From Acinetobacter silvestris (lineage in GTDB: Bacteria > Pseudomonadota > Gammaproteobacteria > Pseudomonadales > Moraxellaceae), in contig NZ_NEGB01000002.1 in assembly GCF_002135235.1 (NCBI RefSeq), positions 248,001-312,000 on the forward strand: DNA of 64,000 bases. Reading direction: 5' to 3'. Position numbers and translations under genes: made by a program. Of the stretch, positions 29,870-40,917 are shown piece after piece; within the stretch, counting starts at the first letter, position 1, and every line of letters begins with the position of its first letter. Under the pieces are notes generated by a model. The model was not told the DNA's origin, did not search any database, and saw only the letters and a program-made list of their open reading frames with translations.

Positions 29870-31261
29870 CTATTGAATTCTTAACCCAAGCATTGCATAT
29901 TGACCATCGCGCACAATTGCAACCCGTGCAACTGTATTTTGCTGCAGATCCGAAACAACCTCAACAAAGTCATTCGGATTATGAATTTTTTTACCATTCA
30001 CTTGGGTAATGATATCCCCAGGAATAATTCGAGATTGAGCCGCCAAACCACCACGTGTCACATCCTGAATGAGCACGCCACCCTTTAACTCTAATTTAGA
30101 TTTTTCGGCTTCTGTTAGTCCACGAATCGCCACACCTAAAACAGGACCTTTTTGCACCTTAGTCGCAACACTTGCTTCAACTTTAGCAGGAGTATCATCT
30201 GGTGCAGTGGTTAATACTGCAGAAATCAATTTTGCTTTATCATCTCGCAACACTTCAAGTTGTACGGTTTGATTTGGTGTTGTGCGATTTAAGTAATTCA
30301 GTAATTCTGAGGTTCTCGAAATAGGCGAACCATTGTATTTCATAATGACATCACCCGACCTAAAACCAGCTTTCGCTGCTGGCGATTCTGGTGCAACCTG
30401 TGTAATCAAAGATCCTTCAGGCTTTGGTAATTTATAGGCTTCCGCAAGATTACGATCAATATCCTGCAACATCACACCTAAATATGAACGTGTGACTTTA
30501 CCATTCTTTTTCAACTGATCCACAACATCCATAGCCACATCAATTGGAATTGAGAATGACAGGCCCATGTAGCCGCCCGTACCACTAAAAATACGTGAAT
30601 TCACCCCCACCACTTGACCTTGTTGGTTAAACAACGGGCCACCTGAGTTCCCAGGATTTAAAGCCACATCTGTTTGAATAAAGGGTACTGAAGTTTCACC
30701 CATCATGTTACGCGATTTAGCACTTACAATACCGGCTGACGCAGAGTAATCAAAACCGAATGGTGAACCAATCGCTAATACTGGCTGACCCACTTTAAGT
30801 TGATCCACGTTACCCGTTGCTAATGCAGGGAAATTATTACCATTTACTTTGAGTAATGCGACATCAGTACGTTCATCACTTCCGACCACAGTAGCATCAA
30901 TTTCACGGCGATCATTCAACATAATCGTGACTTTAGATGCATCCTCAATCACATGATGATTAGTCAATAGGTAGCCATCCTTACTAATAAAGAATGCACT
31001 CCCATAGGCCGTTTTTTCTTGTGGTACTTGTTGCTTTGGAATAATAATTTGATTACCAAAGAAACGTTTTAAAATTTCTGGAACTTGTTGTTGTAGCAAT
31101 TCTTCCTGCGTCATTTTTTTGACAACACTAACACTTACAACCGCAGGACTCACCTGTTCCACTAAATTTGAAAAATCTACTGGTGCTGCTGCCTGTGTTT
31201 GCGCCGCGGCTACAGTAAATACTGCAGCGTAGATTCCTTTTTGTATACCGCGATTATTCAT
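29870..31261 (-). CDS. DegP/MucD-type periplasmic serine protease
   Basis: This 463-residue Do-family protease has a signal peptide ending near TQAAA. The trypsin-like domain carries the triad LTNHHVIE (His), RTDVALLKV (Asp), and NPGNSGGPLFN (Ser). Two PDZ domains follow (MLQDIDRNLAEAY to about residue 360, then the C-terminal 90 residues). It degrades or refolds misfolded envelope proteins. ATG at 31261 is preferred over an upstream GTG at 31276 (MGACL leader); neither has a strong ribosome site. DegP versus MucD naming is open. Confidence 0.93.
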   Translation of the reverse strand: MNNRGIQKGIYAAVFTVAAAQTQAAAPVDFSNLVEQVSPAVVSVSVVKKMTQEELLQQQVPEILKRFFGNQIIIPKQQVPQEKTAYGSAFFISKDGYLLTNHHVIEDASKVTIMLNDRREIDATVVGSDERTDVALLKVNGNNFPALATGNVDQLKVGQPVLAIGSPFGFDYSASAGIVSAKSRNMMGETSVPFIQTDVALNPGNSGGPLFNQQGQVVGVNSRIFSGTGGYMGLSFSIPIDVAMDVVDQLKKNGKVTRSYLGVMLQDIDRNLAEAYKLPKPEGSLITQVAPESPAAKAGFRSGDVIMKYNGSPISRTSELLNYLNRTTPNQTVQLEVLRDDKAKLISAVLTTAPDDTPAKVEASVATKVQKGPVLGVAIRGLTEAEKSKLELKGGVLIQDVTRGGLAAQSRIIPGDIITQVNGKKIHNPNDFVEVVSDLQQNTVARVAIVRDGQYAMLGLRIQ

Positions 31262-31486
31262 AAGACATGCACCCACTAATGATTATTGTGCCGAAAACCA
31301 TGTTTGTAACATACAAAATCTGATTTTTACGTTAAATTATGTTTCTATAGTTTTATAAAACAATACTTTACTTAACGCTATATTAAAAAACACAGATTTG
31401 TTCTTTTGAGCAAAATATGAAACCTAAAAGGCTTGTAATTTATGACAAAAAAGAGTGTTATTAACAAACTTTTTTCAAATTAGCGG

Positions 31487-33130
31487 ATGGACATGTCTAA
31501 TTTAAACACAACATATCGATTTGATGTGATTATTGTGGGAAGTGGCGGTGCAGGTTTAAGTTTAGCCTTATCGTTACCCGATCATTTCAATATCGCTGTT
31601 TTAGCTAAATCACATTTAACCGATGCCAGCACCTTTTATGCACAAGGTGGTATCGCTGCTGTTTTAGATGAAACTGACTCTGTTCAGCAGCATATAGATG
31701 ACACCATGATTGCGGGTGCACATTTATGTGAAATTGATGCCGTTAAACATACTGTAGAAGGTGGTCGCCCATCCGTTGATTTTCTACTCAATCATGGTGT
31801 TCAGTTTACTTTAGATGAAGATGAACAACTCCATTTAACTCGTGAAGGCGGTCATTCTCAACGTCGTATTATCCATGCAGCAGATGCAACAGGTCGCGCG
31901 ATTTCAACCACTTTGGTTGAACGTGCTCAGGCTAAAAAAAATATTAGCATTTTCGAAAATTTCATCGCCATCGACCTGATTACCACACAAAAGCTAGGAC
32001 AAAAAGATCTCAGCAATCGTGCCATTGGTTTATATGCACTCGATGAAAAAAATGAACATGTACATACCTTTCTCGCCCCATTTACCGCACTGGCCTGTGG
32101 TGGTGCGATGAAAGCCTATTTATATACATCGAATCCTGATATTGCGACTGGTGATGGAATTGCCATGGCCTACCGTGCTGGTTGTCGGGTCGCAAACATG
32201 GAGTTTAATCAATTTCATCCAACCTGTTTATACCACCCTCAAGCACGTTCTTTTTTAATTACCGAAGCCATGCGCGGTGAAGGCGCTTATTTACGTCTGC
32301 CAGATGGTGAACGTTTTATGCTACGCTTTGATGAACGCGCAGAACTCGCCCCACGTGACATTGTCGCACGGGCTATAGACTATGAAATCAAACGTTTAGG
32401 TATTCGTCATGTTTGGTTAGACATCACACATAAGTCACCCGAGTTTGTAAAAGAGCACTTTCCAACCCTATATGCGCGCTTGTTAGAACTGGGCATCGAC
32501 ATTACCAAAGATATGATTCCAGTCGTACCAGCCGCGCACTACACTTGCGGTGGTGTGGTGGTCAATGAAAATAGCCAAACTGATATTGCTGGTTTATATG
32601 CAATTGGTGAAACCTCCTATACAGGTTTGCATGGTGCTAACCGTATGGCAAGTAACTCTCTTTTAGAATGTTTTGTATATGGCATGAGTGCTGCTAAAGA
32701 TATTGAAAGCAAATTTAATCCATCTTTTGATGTTCCAGCAGTACCTGATTGGGATGCAACACAAGCCGTACATCCTGATGAAGAAGTGGTGATTTTACAA
32801 AATTGGGATGAGCTAAGAGCCACCATGTGGAATTATGTGGGCATTGTTAGAACCACAAAACGTTTGGAACGAGCATTACATCGTATTGAAATGCTGAAAG
32901 GTGAAATTACGGAGTATTATCAAGATTATCATGTAAGTAAAAATCTGATTGAATTACGTAATCTACTATTAGTCTCTGAAATGATTGTCCGCTGTGCAAT
33001 GCAACGTAAAGAATCCCGCGGTTTGCATTACACGCTAGATTATCCAGAACTCTCTCCTGAATTACGTAAAACTGTGTTAACACCGCCGACCTTTGAAGTC
33101 GAAACCCCTTTGGTAAATGCTGAAGCTTAA
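31487..33130 (+). CDS. nadB: L-aspartate oxidase
   Basis: This 547-residue FAD enzyme converts aspartate to iminoaspartate, the first step of de novo NAD synthesis. It has the FAD-binding [11 protein letters not shown] near the start, [40 protein letters not shown] and [11 protein letters not shown] second ATG two codons later (31493) is possible. It is transcribed divergently from the protease gene. Confidence 0.97.
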   Translation: MDMSNLNTTYRFDVIIVGSGGAGLSLALSLPDHFNIAVLAKSHLTDASTFYAQGGIAAVLDETDSVQQHIDDTMIAGAHLCEIDAVKHTVEGGRPSVDFLLNHGVQFTLDEDEQLHLTREGGHSQRRIIHAADATGRAISTTLVERAQAKKNISIFENFIAIDLITTQKLGQKDLSNRAIGLYALDEKNEHVHTFLAPFTALACGGAMKAYLYTSNPDIATGDGIAMAYRAGCRVANMEFNQFHPTCLYHPQARSFLITEAMRGEGAYLRLPDGERFMLRFDERAELAPRDIVARAIDYEIKRLGIRHVWLDITHKSPEFVKEHFPTLYARLLELGIDITKDMIPVVPAAHYTCGGVVVNENSQTDIAGLYAIGETSYTGLHGANRMASNSLLECFVYGMSAAKDIESKFNPSFDVPAVPDWDATQAVHPDEEVVILQNWDELRATMWNYVGIVRTTKRLERALHRIEMLKGEITEYYQDYHVSKNLIELRNLLLVSEMIVRCAMQRKESRGLHYTLDYPELSPELRKTVLTPPTFEVETPLVNAEA

Positions 33131-33154
33131 TCAGGCAAGTAAATCCTTCAAAAT

Positions 33155-33183
33155 AAAAAGCGCCAGACACTGGCGCTTTTTAT
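33155..33183 (+). terminator. Terminator after nadB
   Basis: AAAAAGCGCCAG and CTGGCGCTTTTT form a strong GC hairpin with a 4-base loop followed by TATT. It also faces the convergent thioesterase. Confidence 0.9.
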
Positions 33184-33198
33184 TACATCAAAAGTATA

Positions 33199-33618
33199 TT
33201 AGCTTTTTTGTGGAGGAATCGAATACGTTCCAGTCACATGCGCTACAGGTTCATCCGAATCAACTGAATAAATCCAAACCTCACCTACAATTAAAGCTTT
33301 ACCCACTTTCATAAGCTTACACACACCTCGAAGATCTGTTCCACCTGTAGGTTTACGCAAAAAATTGATGTGCATATTGGTTGTCACTGCCAGACCAACA
33401 ATCCCGATTTCACCTAAAATAGCAACATACAAAGCAAAGTCAGCAAGGGTCATCATGGTTGGGCCTGAAATTGTCCCACCTGGCCGAATATCAGCACCAC
33501 TGACACGCCACAATAAAGTTGCCCCTTTCTCAACAACCTCTTCAATTTCACATTTTTCTAAACTGGGTGGAAAATGTTTTTCTAAGAAGTGAATAATTTC
33601 TAGTTTGGTGCTTTTCAT
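33199..33618 (-). CDS. PaaI-like hotdog thioesterase
   Basis: This 139-residue hotdog protein has RPGGTISGPTMMTLADFAL, where the usual HGG is GG followed by ISG, and NMHINFLRKPTGG. Similar to small acyl-CoA thioesterases of the PaaI/DUF4442 group. Substrate unknown. It ends by the nadB terminator. Confidence 0.85.
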   Translation of the reverse strand: MKSTKLEIIHFLEKHFPPSLEKCEIEEVVEKGATLLWRVSGADIRPGGTISGPTMMTLADFALYVAILGEIGIVGLAVTTNMHINFLRKPTGGTDLRGVCKLMKVGKALIVGEVWIYSVDSDEPVAHVTGTYSIPPQKS

Positions 33619-33706
33619 TCAATGAAGCCTTTATATTCTTATATACAATTATAATATAAAGACTTTTATGATTTTTACCAGTAACCCTAGCGTTCACTAT
33701 TTAGTA

Positions 33707-34312
33707 CTATTTTAAATAGGTTAATGCATCTGCAAAAACTTTTTCAGGTGCTTGCGTGGCATCAAGACGCTTCATTCGTTGCGATTCACGTTGCTGAATT
33801 TCAACAAACCCAGAACGGACTTTTTCAAAAAAACTGACTTTCTCTTGTTCAAAACGATCCAAAGCACCACGTTCACGGGCACGTGACATTCCAGTTTCAA
33901 TCGGTGCATCCAACCAAAATGTCACATCTGGCATTTTGACGACAAAATTTTCATTCAACAACGCTAACTTTTCTCGGCTCAAACCCCGCCCTGCACACTG
34001 ATACGCAAAACTTGAATCTGTGAATCGATCACAGAGGACAATTTTCCCTTGTGCCAAAGCAGGTAGAATGACTTGTTCAAGATGTTGTGCACGTGCTGCG
34101 TACATCAACAGTAATTCAGTATCACTGCTCATCTGCTCATCATGATTAACAGATAACAATAAACCCCGAATCTGTTCAGCCAATGGTGTTCCACCCGGCT
34201 CACGCGTTAAAATAACATCTTTACCTTGTTGCTGAAAATATTCATACAATGTGCGAATGAGCGTGGTTTTTCCTACACCTTCAGTGCCTTCAAAACTTAT
34301 AAACATACTCAT
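33707..34312 (-). CDS. tmk: Thymidylate kinase
   Basis: This 201-residue kinase converts dTMP to dTDP. P-loop FEGTEGVGKTT, DRFTDSSFAYQ with the conserved DRF motif and LID region RARERGALDRFEQE are present. It starts 3 bases after the stop of mltG. The tmk-mltG-pabC order is classic. Confidence 0.97.
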   Translation of the reverse strand: MSMFISFEGTEGVGKTTLIRTLYEYFQQQGKDVILTREPGGTPLAEQIRGLLLSVNHDEQMSSDTELLLMYAARAQHLEQVILPALAQGKIVLCDRFTDSSFAYQCAGRGLSREKLALLNENFVVKMPDVTFWLDAPIETGMSRARERGALDRFEQEKVSFFEKVRSGFVEIQQRESQRMKRLDATQAPEKVFADALTYLK

Positions 34313-34315
34313 TCC

Positions 34316-35371
34316 TTAATTTTTAGATCGCATAACTGAAATATAATCTTGCACCGCACGATTATGCTCTTGTAAATTGCTGGTAAATTTATGCCCACCG
34401 TTACCTGTCGCCACAAAATAAATACTGTCTGAATCATCTGGATGCATAGCAGCTTCAATTGCTTTTTTACTCGGCAAAGCAATGGGTGTTGGCGGCAAAC
34501 CATTGATGGTATAGGTATTATAAGCGGTCGGTGTGCGTAAATCTTGCTTAGAAATTTTACCTTGATATCGATCACCCATCCCATAAATCACGGTTGGATC
34601 GGTTTGTAAACGCATTCCTAATTTTAGACGGCGAACAAAAACACCCGAAACTTGACCTAACTCACGATCTACACTGGTTTCTTTTTCAATAATAGAGGCC
34701 ATAATCAAGGCTTCATATTTATTTTGATACGGCAAATTAGGATCACGCTTTTCCCAAGCCTCGTTCAAAATTTTCATTTGACGTTGATACAAATCAGTCA
34801 GAATTTTTTTGTCTGACTCTCCCTTATCAAAAAAGTAAGTATCAGGAGCAAATAATCCTTCTGGATGATCGTATGGAATATTGAGTTCTTTTAACAACTC
34901 AGCAGTCGGTAGATTCACTACTGTCTTATGGATCAAGCTATCTTTGCGCAGTGTTTGAAAGAGTTGCTTTGCAGTCGTACCTTCAATCACCAACAGCCTG
35001 CTCATTTGAGCATTATCCGCATTGGAAACCATATCCAAAACCTGACGTACACTCATACCTTGCGTCACTTCATAAACGCCTGCTTTCAAGGTGTCATGAA
35101 TAAAAATTTTACGATATAACTTAAGTACCAGTGGGAAACTCACTTTTTTATCTTCAGCCAACTGATCAATAAAACCGGTATAGGTTTCACCATTGGTAAT
35201 GGAAAGCTTTTGCTTTTTACCTTCAACAGGATAGGTTTTAAAAATACTCATTTTTAAAACCAATATGATCAGCAATAAAAATGTAATCAATACGATCATG
35301 ACCCCTTGATAGATTTTTCGGGGTGCAGAAGATGGTGTTTTCTTTTGGGGCTGAGCTTGGGTCTTAGGCAT
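34316..35371 (-). CDS. mltG: Endolytic murein transglycosylase MltG
   Basis: This 351-residue inner-membrane enzyme cuts nascent glycan strands. A basic cytoplasmic tail precedes one transmembrane helix (about residues 22-45). The LysM-like segment and catalytic ALIMASIIEKETS follow, then QTDPTVIYGMG and GLPPTPIALP. It overlaps pabC by 8 bases. Confidence 0.96.
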   Translation of the reverse strand: MPKTQAQPQKKTPSSAPRKIYQGVMIVLITFLLLIILVLKMSIFKTYPVEGKKQKLSITNGETYTGFIDQLAEDKKVSFPLVLKLYRKIFIHDTLKAGVYEVTQGMSVRQVLDMVSNADNAQMSRLLVIEGTTAKQLFQTLRKDSLIHKTVVNLPTAELLKELNIPYDHPEGLFAPDTYFFDKGESDKKILTDLYQRQMKILNEAWEKRDPNLPYQNKYEALIMASIIEKETSVDRELGQVSGVFVRRLKLGMRLQTDPTVIYGMGDRYQGKISKQDLRTPTAYNTYTINGLPPTPIALPSKKAIEAAMHPDDSDSIYFVATGNGGHKFTSNLQEHNRAVQDYISVMRSKN

Positions 35372-36185
35372 AATGATTAAACTGATTCAATTGCAACGTC
35401 TCAAATAGCTCAACACACGGTTGAACCTCTAACAAACATGTTTGAAAATTTTGTACAACTTTCATTGGGCTCAGTGCATTACAAAAGAATAAACTCTGAA
35501 TATTTTGAATTTCATCACGCCCAATATAGCGTTGCACACAAGGGATTCCCTGCTGTTGCATGCGATTTAAAATTTCTGCGCGCATCACACCATGCACACC
35601 ATTATAGCGAAGTTCAGGAGTAACCCACGTATCATTTATCCGAATGAAACAATTACTGCTCACTCCTTCAACAACTCCACCTTGTACATCCATAGCTAAG
35701 GCTTCAAGCCAGCCATACTGTTGAGCTTCTTTTTTTAACAATACTTGTTCTAAGCGATTCAGTGATTTTATGCCTACCAAATTAGGCATGGTTAAACCCA
35801 TTACTTGTTCAAGCACCCCACTGTCAATTACTTCCAGCTGAAAATCTTGTGTTTCATGCGGATAGAAAAACACATACAGATCTGCGGCATGATCTGGCAA
35901 GGTATAACCACGATTTCCCTCACCACGACTCAAGATCACCTTTAATGTCCCATTTAAAGATGCGATGTGCTGTCGTAATTGTTCAAAAGTTGCATCTAAT
36001 AGATCAAAATTAATATTTAACCCAAGTCGCTCAGTTGAAAGTTTTAAGCGTTCTCGATGCCTTGCTTCTAACTCCAATACATTGTGATGAAAGCGTGCTG
36101 TAGTAAAACAACCATCCCCATAATGAAATGCCCTATCTAAAATCGGTATCACTTCAACTCTTTGAGCATTTTTAAAACATATCAT
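35364..36185 (-). CDS. pabC: 4-amino-4-deoxychorismate lyase
   Basis: This 273-residue class IV PLP enzyme makes p-aminobenzoate for folate. Start ATG at 36185 gives the family N-terminus ICFKNAQRVEVIPILDRAFHYGDGCFTTAR; GGAAGG lies upstream. The PLP lysine sits in GIKSLNRLEQVL. Further VVEGVSSNCFIRI. It heads the pabC-mltG-tmk cluster. Confidence 0.95.
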   Translation of the reverse strand: MICFKNAQRVEVIPILDRAFHYGDGCFTTARFHHNVLELEARHRERLKLSTERLGLNINFDLLDATFEQLRQHIASLNGTLKVILSRGEGNRGYTLPDHAADLYVFFYPHETQDFQLEVIDSGVLEQVMGLTMPNLVGIKSLNRLEQVLLKKEAQQYGWLEALAMDVQGGVVEGVSSNCFIRINDTWVTPELRYNGVHGVMRAEILNRMQQQGIPCVQRYIGRDEIQNIQSLFFCNALSPMKVVQNFQTCLLEVQPCVELFETLQLNQFNHYA

Positions 36186-36351
36186 GCTGATTTTCAACCT
36201 TCCAATTTCATAAAAATGTCTAACCAAATCTGTAAAAACTATTTCGTTTTTATTCATATAAAATTCATTTTTTATTATTTTTTATGGATAAATACTAGCG
36301 TTATGCTGCAACCATATTAACGAAATTCAAAATATTTGGGGAACAATCACC

Positions 36352-37359
36352 ATGCACTTTTCAAAAATAAAACTGAGTGTTGTTGCAGCATTCATTTCAG
36401 TTTCAAGCGTTTCATTTGCTGCAAAAGACTTTCTCAATGTTTCTTATGATCCAACGCGTGAACTCTACGAAGATTTTAACAAACAATTTGGTGCATATTG
36501 GAAAAAAAGTACTGGGCAAGATGTTAATTTTAAACAATCCCATGGCGGCTCTGGTAAACAAGCACGTGCTGTCATTGATGGTTTAAGCGCTGATGTCGTT
36601 ACCCTTGCTTTAGCCGCTGATATTGATGCCATTGCTGAAAAAACAGACCTACTTCCTAAAGATTGGCAAAAGAAATTCCCACAAAACTCGACTCCTTATA
36701 CTTCAACCATTGTATTTCTCGTACGCAAAGATAATCCAAAACAGATCAAAGATTGGAATGATTTAGTCAAGTCAGGCGTTGAAATTGTCACACCAAACCC
36801 AAAAACTTCAGGTGGTGCACGCTGGAACTACTTAGCAGCATGGGCTTGGGCAAAACATAAATATGGTTCAGATGCAAAAGCTCAAGATTTCGTTCGTCAA
36901 ATTTATAAGCAAACCAAAGTATTAGATTCAGGCGCACGTGGTGCCACTACCACATTTGCAGAACGTGGTATTGGTGATGTTCTCCTCGCTTGGGAAAATG
37001 AAGCTTATTTAGCCGTCCGTGAGCAACCGGGAAAATTTGAAATTATTACCCCATCGCTTTCAGTTTTAGCTGAACCGCCTGTGGCCATTGTTGAGAAAAA
37101 TGTACAGAAAGATGGCAATGCCAACCTCGCTAAAGCCTATTTAAACTTTTTATACTCACCTTTAGGTCAAGATATTGCAGCAAAAAATTACTATCGTCCG
37201 CGTAATACCGCAGTTTTGAAAAAATACAGTACCGTATTTAAACCATTAAAATTAGTCACCATTGATAAAGAATTTGGTGGCTGGTCTAAGGTTCAAAAGC
37301 AGCATTTTGAAAATAATGGCATTTTCGATCAAATCGTAAAAGCAAATAATGTGAAGTAA
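36352..37359 (+). CDS. sbp: Sulfate-binding periplasmic protein
   Basis: This 335-residue periplasmic binding protein has a signal peptide cut near VSFA (residue 23). It feeds sulfate or thiosulfate to the CysTWA transporter. GGGGA precedes the ATG. Family segments [49 protein letters not shown] and RPRNTAVL are present. It is first in the sulfate operon. Confidence 0.96.
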   Translation: MHFSKIKLSVVAAFISVSSVSFAAKDFLNVSYDPTRELYEDFNKQFGAYWKKSTGQDVNFKQSHGGSGKQARAVIDGLSADVVTLALAADIDAIAEKTDLLPKDWQKKFPQNSTPYTSTIVFLVRKDNPKQIKDWNDLVKSGVEIVTPNPKTSGGARWNYLAAWAWAKHKYGSDAKAQDFVRQIYKQTKVLDSGARGATTTFAERGIGDVLLAWENEAYLAVREQPGKFEIITPSLSVLAEPPVAIVEKNVQKDGNANLAKAYLNFLYSPLGQDIAAKNYYRPRNTAVLKKYSTVFKPLKLVTIDKEFGGWSKVQKQHFENNGIFDQIVKANNVK

Positions 37360-37382
37360 AGTCAATTCATAGGAGCATAGAC

Positions 37383-37988
37383 ATGACACATACCATAATT
37401 GTTCCAGGCTTAGGTGGTAGTGATTATGATCATTGGCAGTCTTGGTTACAGCGTCAACTCATGTCTTGCTCTCGTGTACAACAACAGGATTGGAACCAGC
37501 CTATTTTGAGCCAGTGGATTGCAAATTTTGTCGACACAATCTCAAAAGTAGAAACACCCATGCAAATTGTTGCGCACAGCTTTGGTTGTTTAACCACTGT
37601 TGCTGCGTTAAATCAATATCCAGAAATGGCATCAAAAATCAAAAAACTGATTTTAGTTGCCCCTGCAAATCCTAGCCGATTTGGTGAAAATGGTTTTGCA
37701 CGTGACAGCATTAAAAATTATGCTGAATACTTCCATCAGTTAAAAATTAATGTACCGACTGAAATGCTGATTTCTGAAAATGACCCTTGGTTGAACTTTG
37801 AAGATGCACAAACTTTGGCAAAATCTTGGAAAATTAAACCCAGCAACTTAGGTCGTGTCGGACATATTAATGTAGATTCTGGTTTTGGTGCTTTCCCTGA
37901 AATTTATGATTATTTAGTTTCAGAAAAAAATAGCCCTTATATCAACAAAATTGATGATGACAAGTTGTTTTTTAAATTTGCTATTTAA
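37383..37988 (+). CDS. RBBP9/YdeN-type alpha/beta hydrolase
   Basis: This 201-residue serine hydrolase has nucleophile AHSFGC, acid in SENDPWLNF and His in GRVGHINVDSGFG. The short size, N-terminal VPGLGGSDYDHWQSWL and trailing GFGAFPEIYDYL match RBBP9-like hydrolases. AGGAGCATAGAC precedes the ATG. It is 24 bases after sbp and 82 before cysT, so it is likely in the sulfate operon. Substrate unknown. Confidence 0.85.
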   Translation: MTHTIIVPGLGGSDYDHWQSWLQRQLMSCSRVQQQDWNQPILSQWIANFVDTISKVETPMQIVAHSFGCLTTVAALNQYPEMASKIKKLILVAPANPSRFGENGFARDSIKNYAEYFHQLKINVPTEMLISENDPWLNFEDAQTLAKSWKIKPSNLGRVGHINVDSGFGAFPEIYDYLVSEKNSPYINKIDDDKLFFKFAI

Positions 37989-38069
37989 CTGATGCATTTT
38001 ATGCTTGGCGCAATCTGTAATTTATTTACTTACTGATTTCAGTAAGTATTCTCATTTTGAGGAGTTGTC

Positions 38070-38903
38070 ATGTCGCAGCGATCCCGAGTGCTGCCAGGAT
38101 TTGGTCTTTCTCTAGGCTTCACCCTAGCGTATTTGTCTTTTATTGTTCTTATTCCATTATCTGCAGTATTTATTAAATCATTAGGTATTGGCTGGGATGG
38201 CTTCTGGGAAATTGTTAGCTCTGAACGTATCCAAAAATCATTACAACTCAGTTTTAGTGCTGCCATTATTGCAGCACTCATTAATGTCGTGTTTGGATTA
38301 TTGTTAGCTTGGTGCTTAGTGCGTTATACCTTCCCAGGGAAACGCATTGTCGATGCTTTAGTCGATCTTCCTTTCGCCTTACCAACTGCTGTTGCAGGTA
38401 TTGCCTTAACATCGCTTTATGCACCGACAGGCTGGATTGGACAATATTTAGAACCGCTTGGAATTAAAGTTGCTTATACACCTATCGGGATTACCTTAGC
38501 ATTAATCTTTATTGGCATTCCATTTGTGGTCCGTACGGTGCAACCCGTACTGAGTGATTTAGAAACAGAGCTTGAAGAAGCCGCCTCCGCATTAGGGGCA
38601 AATCGTTTGCAAATTGTAGCTAAAATTATTTTACCTATTTTGTTCCCAGCCTTACTCACTGGTTTTGCTTTGGCATTTGCACGGGGTGTAGGTGAATATG
38701 GTTCAGTCATTTTTATTGCAGGAAATCAGCCTTTTAAAACTGAAATTGCACCGCTTATGATCATTTCTCGCCTAGAAGAATATGATTATGCAGGCGCAAC
38801 GACTATTGCTGTGGTGATGTTGGTTCTTTCATTTTTTATTTTATTCTTGATTAACCTTGTACAAGCATGGGCAAGTCGCCGTACTGGGAGAACTGCTCGA
38901 TGA
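38070..38903 (+). CDS. cysT: Sulfate ABC transporter permease CysT
   Basis: This 277-residue inner-membrane permease with about six helices pairs with CysW to form the sulfate channel. The EAA loop is visible as [28 protein letters not shown]. Strong GAGGAG precedes the ATG. It overlaps cysW by four bases (ATGA). Confidence 0.95.
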   Translation: MSQRSRVLPGFGLSLGFTLAYLSFIVLIPLSAVFIKSLGIGWDGFWEIVSSERIQKSLQLSFSAAIIAALINVVFGLLLAWCLVRYTFPGKRIVDALVDLPFALPTAVAGIALTSLYAPTGWIGQYLEPLGIKVAYTPIGITLALIFIGIPFVVRTVQPVLSDLETELEEAASALGANRLQIVAKIILPILFPALLTGFALAFARGVGEYGSVIFIAGNQPFKTEIAPLMIISRLEEYDYAGATTIAVVMLVLSFFILFLINLVQAWASRRTGRTAR

Positions 38904-39790
38904 GCTTAACCACCAATAGCAATGCACTTGCTGCCAAATTACAATCACGAGATGCCACACGTGAACCAACTTGGGTACGCTATACACTCATCGTCATCGC
39001 ATTAATTTTCTTTATTAGCTGCTTAATCTTACCGTTAATTTTGGTTTTTGTTGAAGCCTTTAAACAAGGTGTACAGGTTTATTTTCAAGCATTGATAAAT
39101 CCAGATACATTATCTGCGGTAAAATTGACCTTACTGACTGCTGCAATTGCCGTACCACTCAATGTAGTCTTTGGGGTAGCTGCGGCATGGTGTGTAGCCA
39201 AGTTTAATTTCCGTGGTAAAGCGATTCTCACCACAATTATTGATACACCTTTTTCTGTTTCACCTGTTATTGCTGGTTTAATGTTGGTTCTAATTTTTGG
39301 TTCTCAAGGTTGGTTTGGCGGCTGGCTTATGGATCATGACATCAAAATCTTATATGCGACGCCTGCAATTGTTTTGGCCACCATCTTTATTACCGTTCCC
39401 TTCGTCGCACGCGAACTGATTCCATTAATGGAAGCACAAGGTACCGAAGAAGAAGAAGCTGCAATTGTTTTAGGTGCCTCAGGATGGCAGACTTTTTGGA
39501 AAGTCACCCTTCCTAATATTAAATGGGGTTTAATTTACGGCATTATCCTCTGTAATGCTCGAGCAATGGGTGAGTTTGGTGCAGTGTCAGTGGTATCTGG
39601 ACACATTCGTGGTGAAACCAATACTCTACCTTTACATGTCGAAATTTTATATAACGAATATACCTTTAGTGCCGCATTTGCAGTGTCTTCACTGTTGGCT
39701 TTATTGGCAATTGTCACTCTTATTCTTAAAACATGGGTGGAAATACGCCAAGAAAAGCAAGATCGCCGTAATGAAGATTCAGCAACTTAA
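38900..39790 (+). CDS. cysW: Sulfate ABC transporter permease CysW
   Basis: This 296-residue inner-membrane permease has EAA loop [23 protein letters not shown] and [16 protein letters not shown] typical of CysW. I chose the ATG overlapping the cysT stop (ATGA); an ATG 33 bases earlier lies inside cysT and is less likely. Confidence 0.96.
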   Translation: MSLTTNSNALAAKLQSRDATREPTWVRYTLIVIALIFFISCLILPLILVFVEAFKQGVQVYFQALINPDTLSAVKLTLLTAAIAVPLNVVFGVAAAWCVAKFNFRGKAILTTIIDTPFSVSPVIAGLMLVLIFGSQGWFGGWLMDHDIKILYATPAIVLATIFITVPFVARELIPLMEAQGTEEEEAAIVLGASGWQTFWKVTLPNIKWGLIYGIILCNARAMGEFGAVSVVSGHIRGETNTLPLHVEILYNEYTFSAAFAVSSLLALLAIVTLILKTWVEIRQEKQDRRNEDSAT

Positions 39791-39801
39791 GGAATAAACT
39801 T

Positions 39802-40863
39802 ATGAGTATTCAAGTTAAAAATATTGAAAAAAACTTTGGCGCTTTCCACGCATTAAATAATATCTCTCTAGACTTCCCAGAAGGTCAATTGGTTGCACTC
39901 TTAGGTCCTTCTGGCTGTGGCAAAACTACCCTACTACGTATTATTGCGGGTCTAGAATCTGCTGATCAAGGCCAAGTATTGCTTGAAGGTAATGATGCAA
40001 CTAAAACTCATGTGCGTGAACGCCAAGTCGGTTTTGTATTCCAACATTATGCTTTATTCCGCCATATGACCGTATTTGAAAATATCGCCTTTGGTCTGCG
40101 TGTACGTCCACGTGCAACTCGCCCAAATGAAGCTGAAATTAAAAAACGAGTGACTCGTCTACTCGATTTAGTCCAACTTGGCTTTTTAGCAGATCGTTAT
40201 CCTGCACAATTATCTGGTGGTCAACGTCAACGTATTGCATTGGCACGTGCATTAGCAGTCGAACCACGCGTCTTATTATTAGATGAACCTTTTGGTGCAC
40301 TTGATGCTAAAGTTCGTAAAGAATTGCGCCGTTGGTTAAGAACGTTGCATGATGAGCTACATATCACCTCTATTTTCGTAACACATGACCAAGAAGAAGC
40401 ACTCGAAGTCGCCGATCAAATTGTCGTGATGAATAAAGGTAACATTGAACAAATTGGTTCACCGCGTGAAGTCTATGAAAAACCAGCAACACCGTTTGTA
40501 TTTGACTTTTTAGGTCAAGCCAATCGTTTTGAAGGTGAAAGTCATCAAGGCATTATTCAAATTGGTCAGGATCGAATCCAACTACCCAATTTGCAGAATA
40601 CTCCAAATGGAAAAGTCATTGCATTTGCTCGCCCAAATGAGTTAACAATACATGCTCAACCGACAGATAATGCCATTCAAGCTACTTTTTTACGCGAAAT
40701 TTGGATTGCAGGAAAAGTCATGGCGGAATTACAAGATCGTACAGGTCATTTAATTGAAATATCATTAAATCCTGAAGAAGCAAGACTGCATCAATTTAGA
40801 CCAAATCAAACTGTTTGGATCAGTGCTTCAGCATTGCATCTCTTTGCAAATCACGTTGCTTAA
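39802..40863 (+). CDS. cysA: Sulfate ABC transporter ATPase
   Basis: This 353-residue ATPase powers sulfate/thiosulfate uptake. Walker [10 protein letters not shown], signature LSGGQRQR, Walker [14 protein letters not shown], switch His in [12 protein letters not shown], and a C-terminal TOBE-like regulatory domain. AAGGAATAAACTT precedes the ATG. It follows cysW by 11 bases. Confidence 0.97.
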   Translation: MSIQVKNIEKNFGAFHALNNISLDFPEGQLVALLGPSGCGKTTLLRIIAGLESADQGQVLLEGNDATKTHVRERQVGFVFQHYALFRHMTVFENIAFGLRVRPRATRPNEAEIKKRVTRLLDLVQLGFLADRYPAQLSGGQRQRIALARALAVEPRVLLLDEPFGALDAKVRKELRRWLRTLHDELHITSIFVTHDQEEALEVADQIVVMNKGNIEQIGSPREVYEKPATPFVFDFLGQANRFEGESHQGIIQIGQDRIQLPNLQNTPNGKVIAFARPNELTIHAQPTDNAIQATFLREIWIAGKVMAELQDRTGHLIEISLNPEEARLHQFRPNQTVWISASALHLFANHVA

Positions 40864-40874
40864 GTGGCGTTAGG

Positions 40875-40894
40875 ATGAGTGCCTGAGCACTCAT
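40875..40894 (+). repeat. 8-bp hairpin in the cysA-cysB gap
   Basis: ATGAGTGC and GCACTCAT pair perfectly around CTGA, then CCCTTTT. It might be a weak terminator or attenuator that lowers cysB relative to the transporter genes. Confidence 0.5.
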
Positions 40895-40917
40895 TCCCTT
40901 TTAAGGTGTGGAACAAA

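Noticed and set aside
34309..34584. Open frame overlapping the mltG 3' end in another frame
   Set aside because: It lies entirely inside or against mltG and lacks any recognised motif; mltG is the clear gene.
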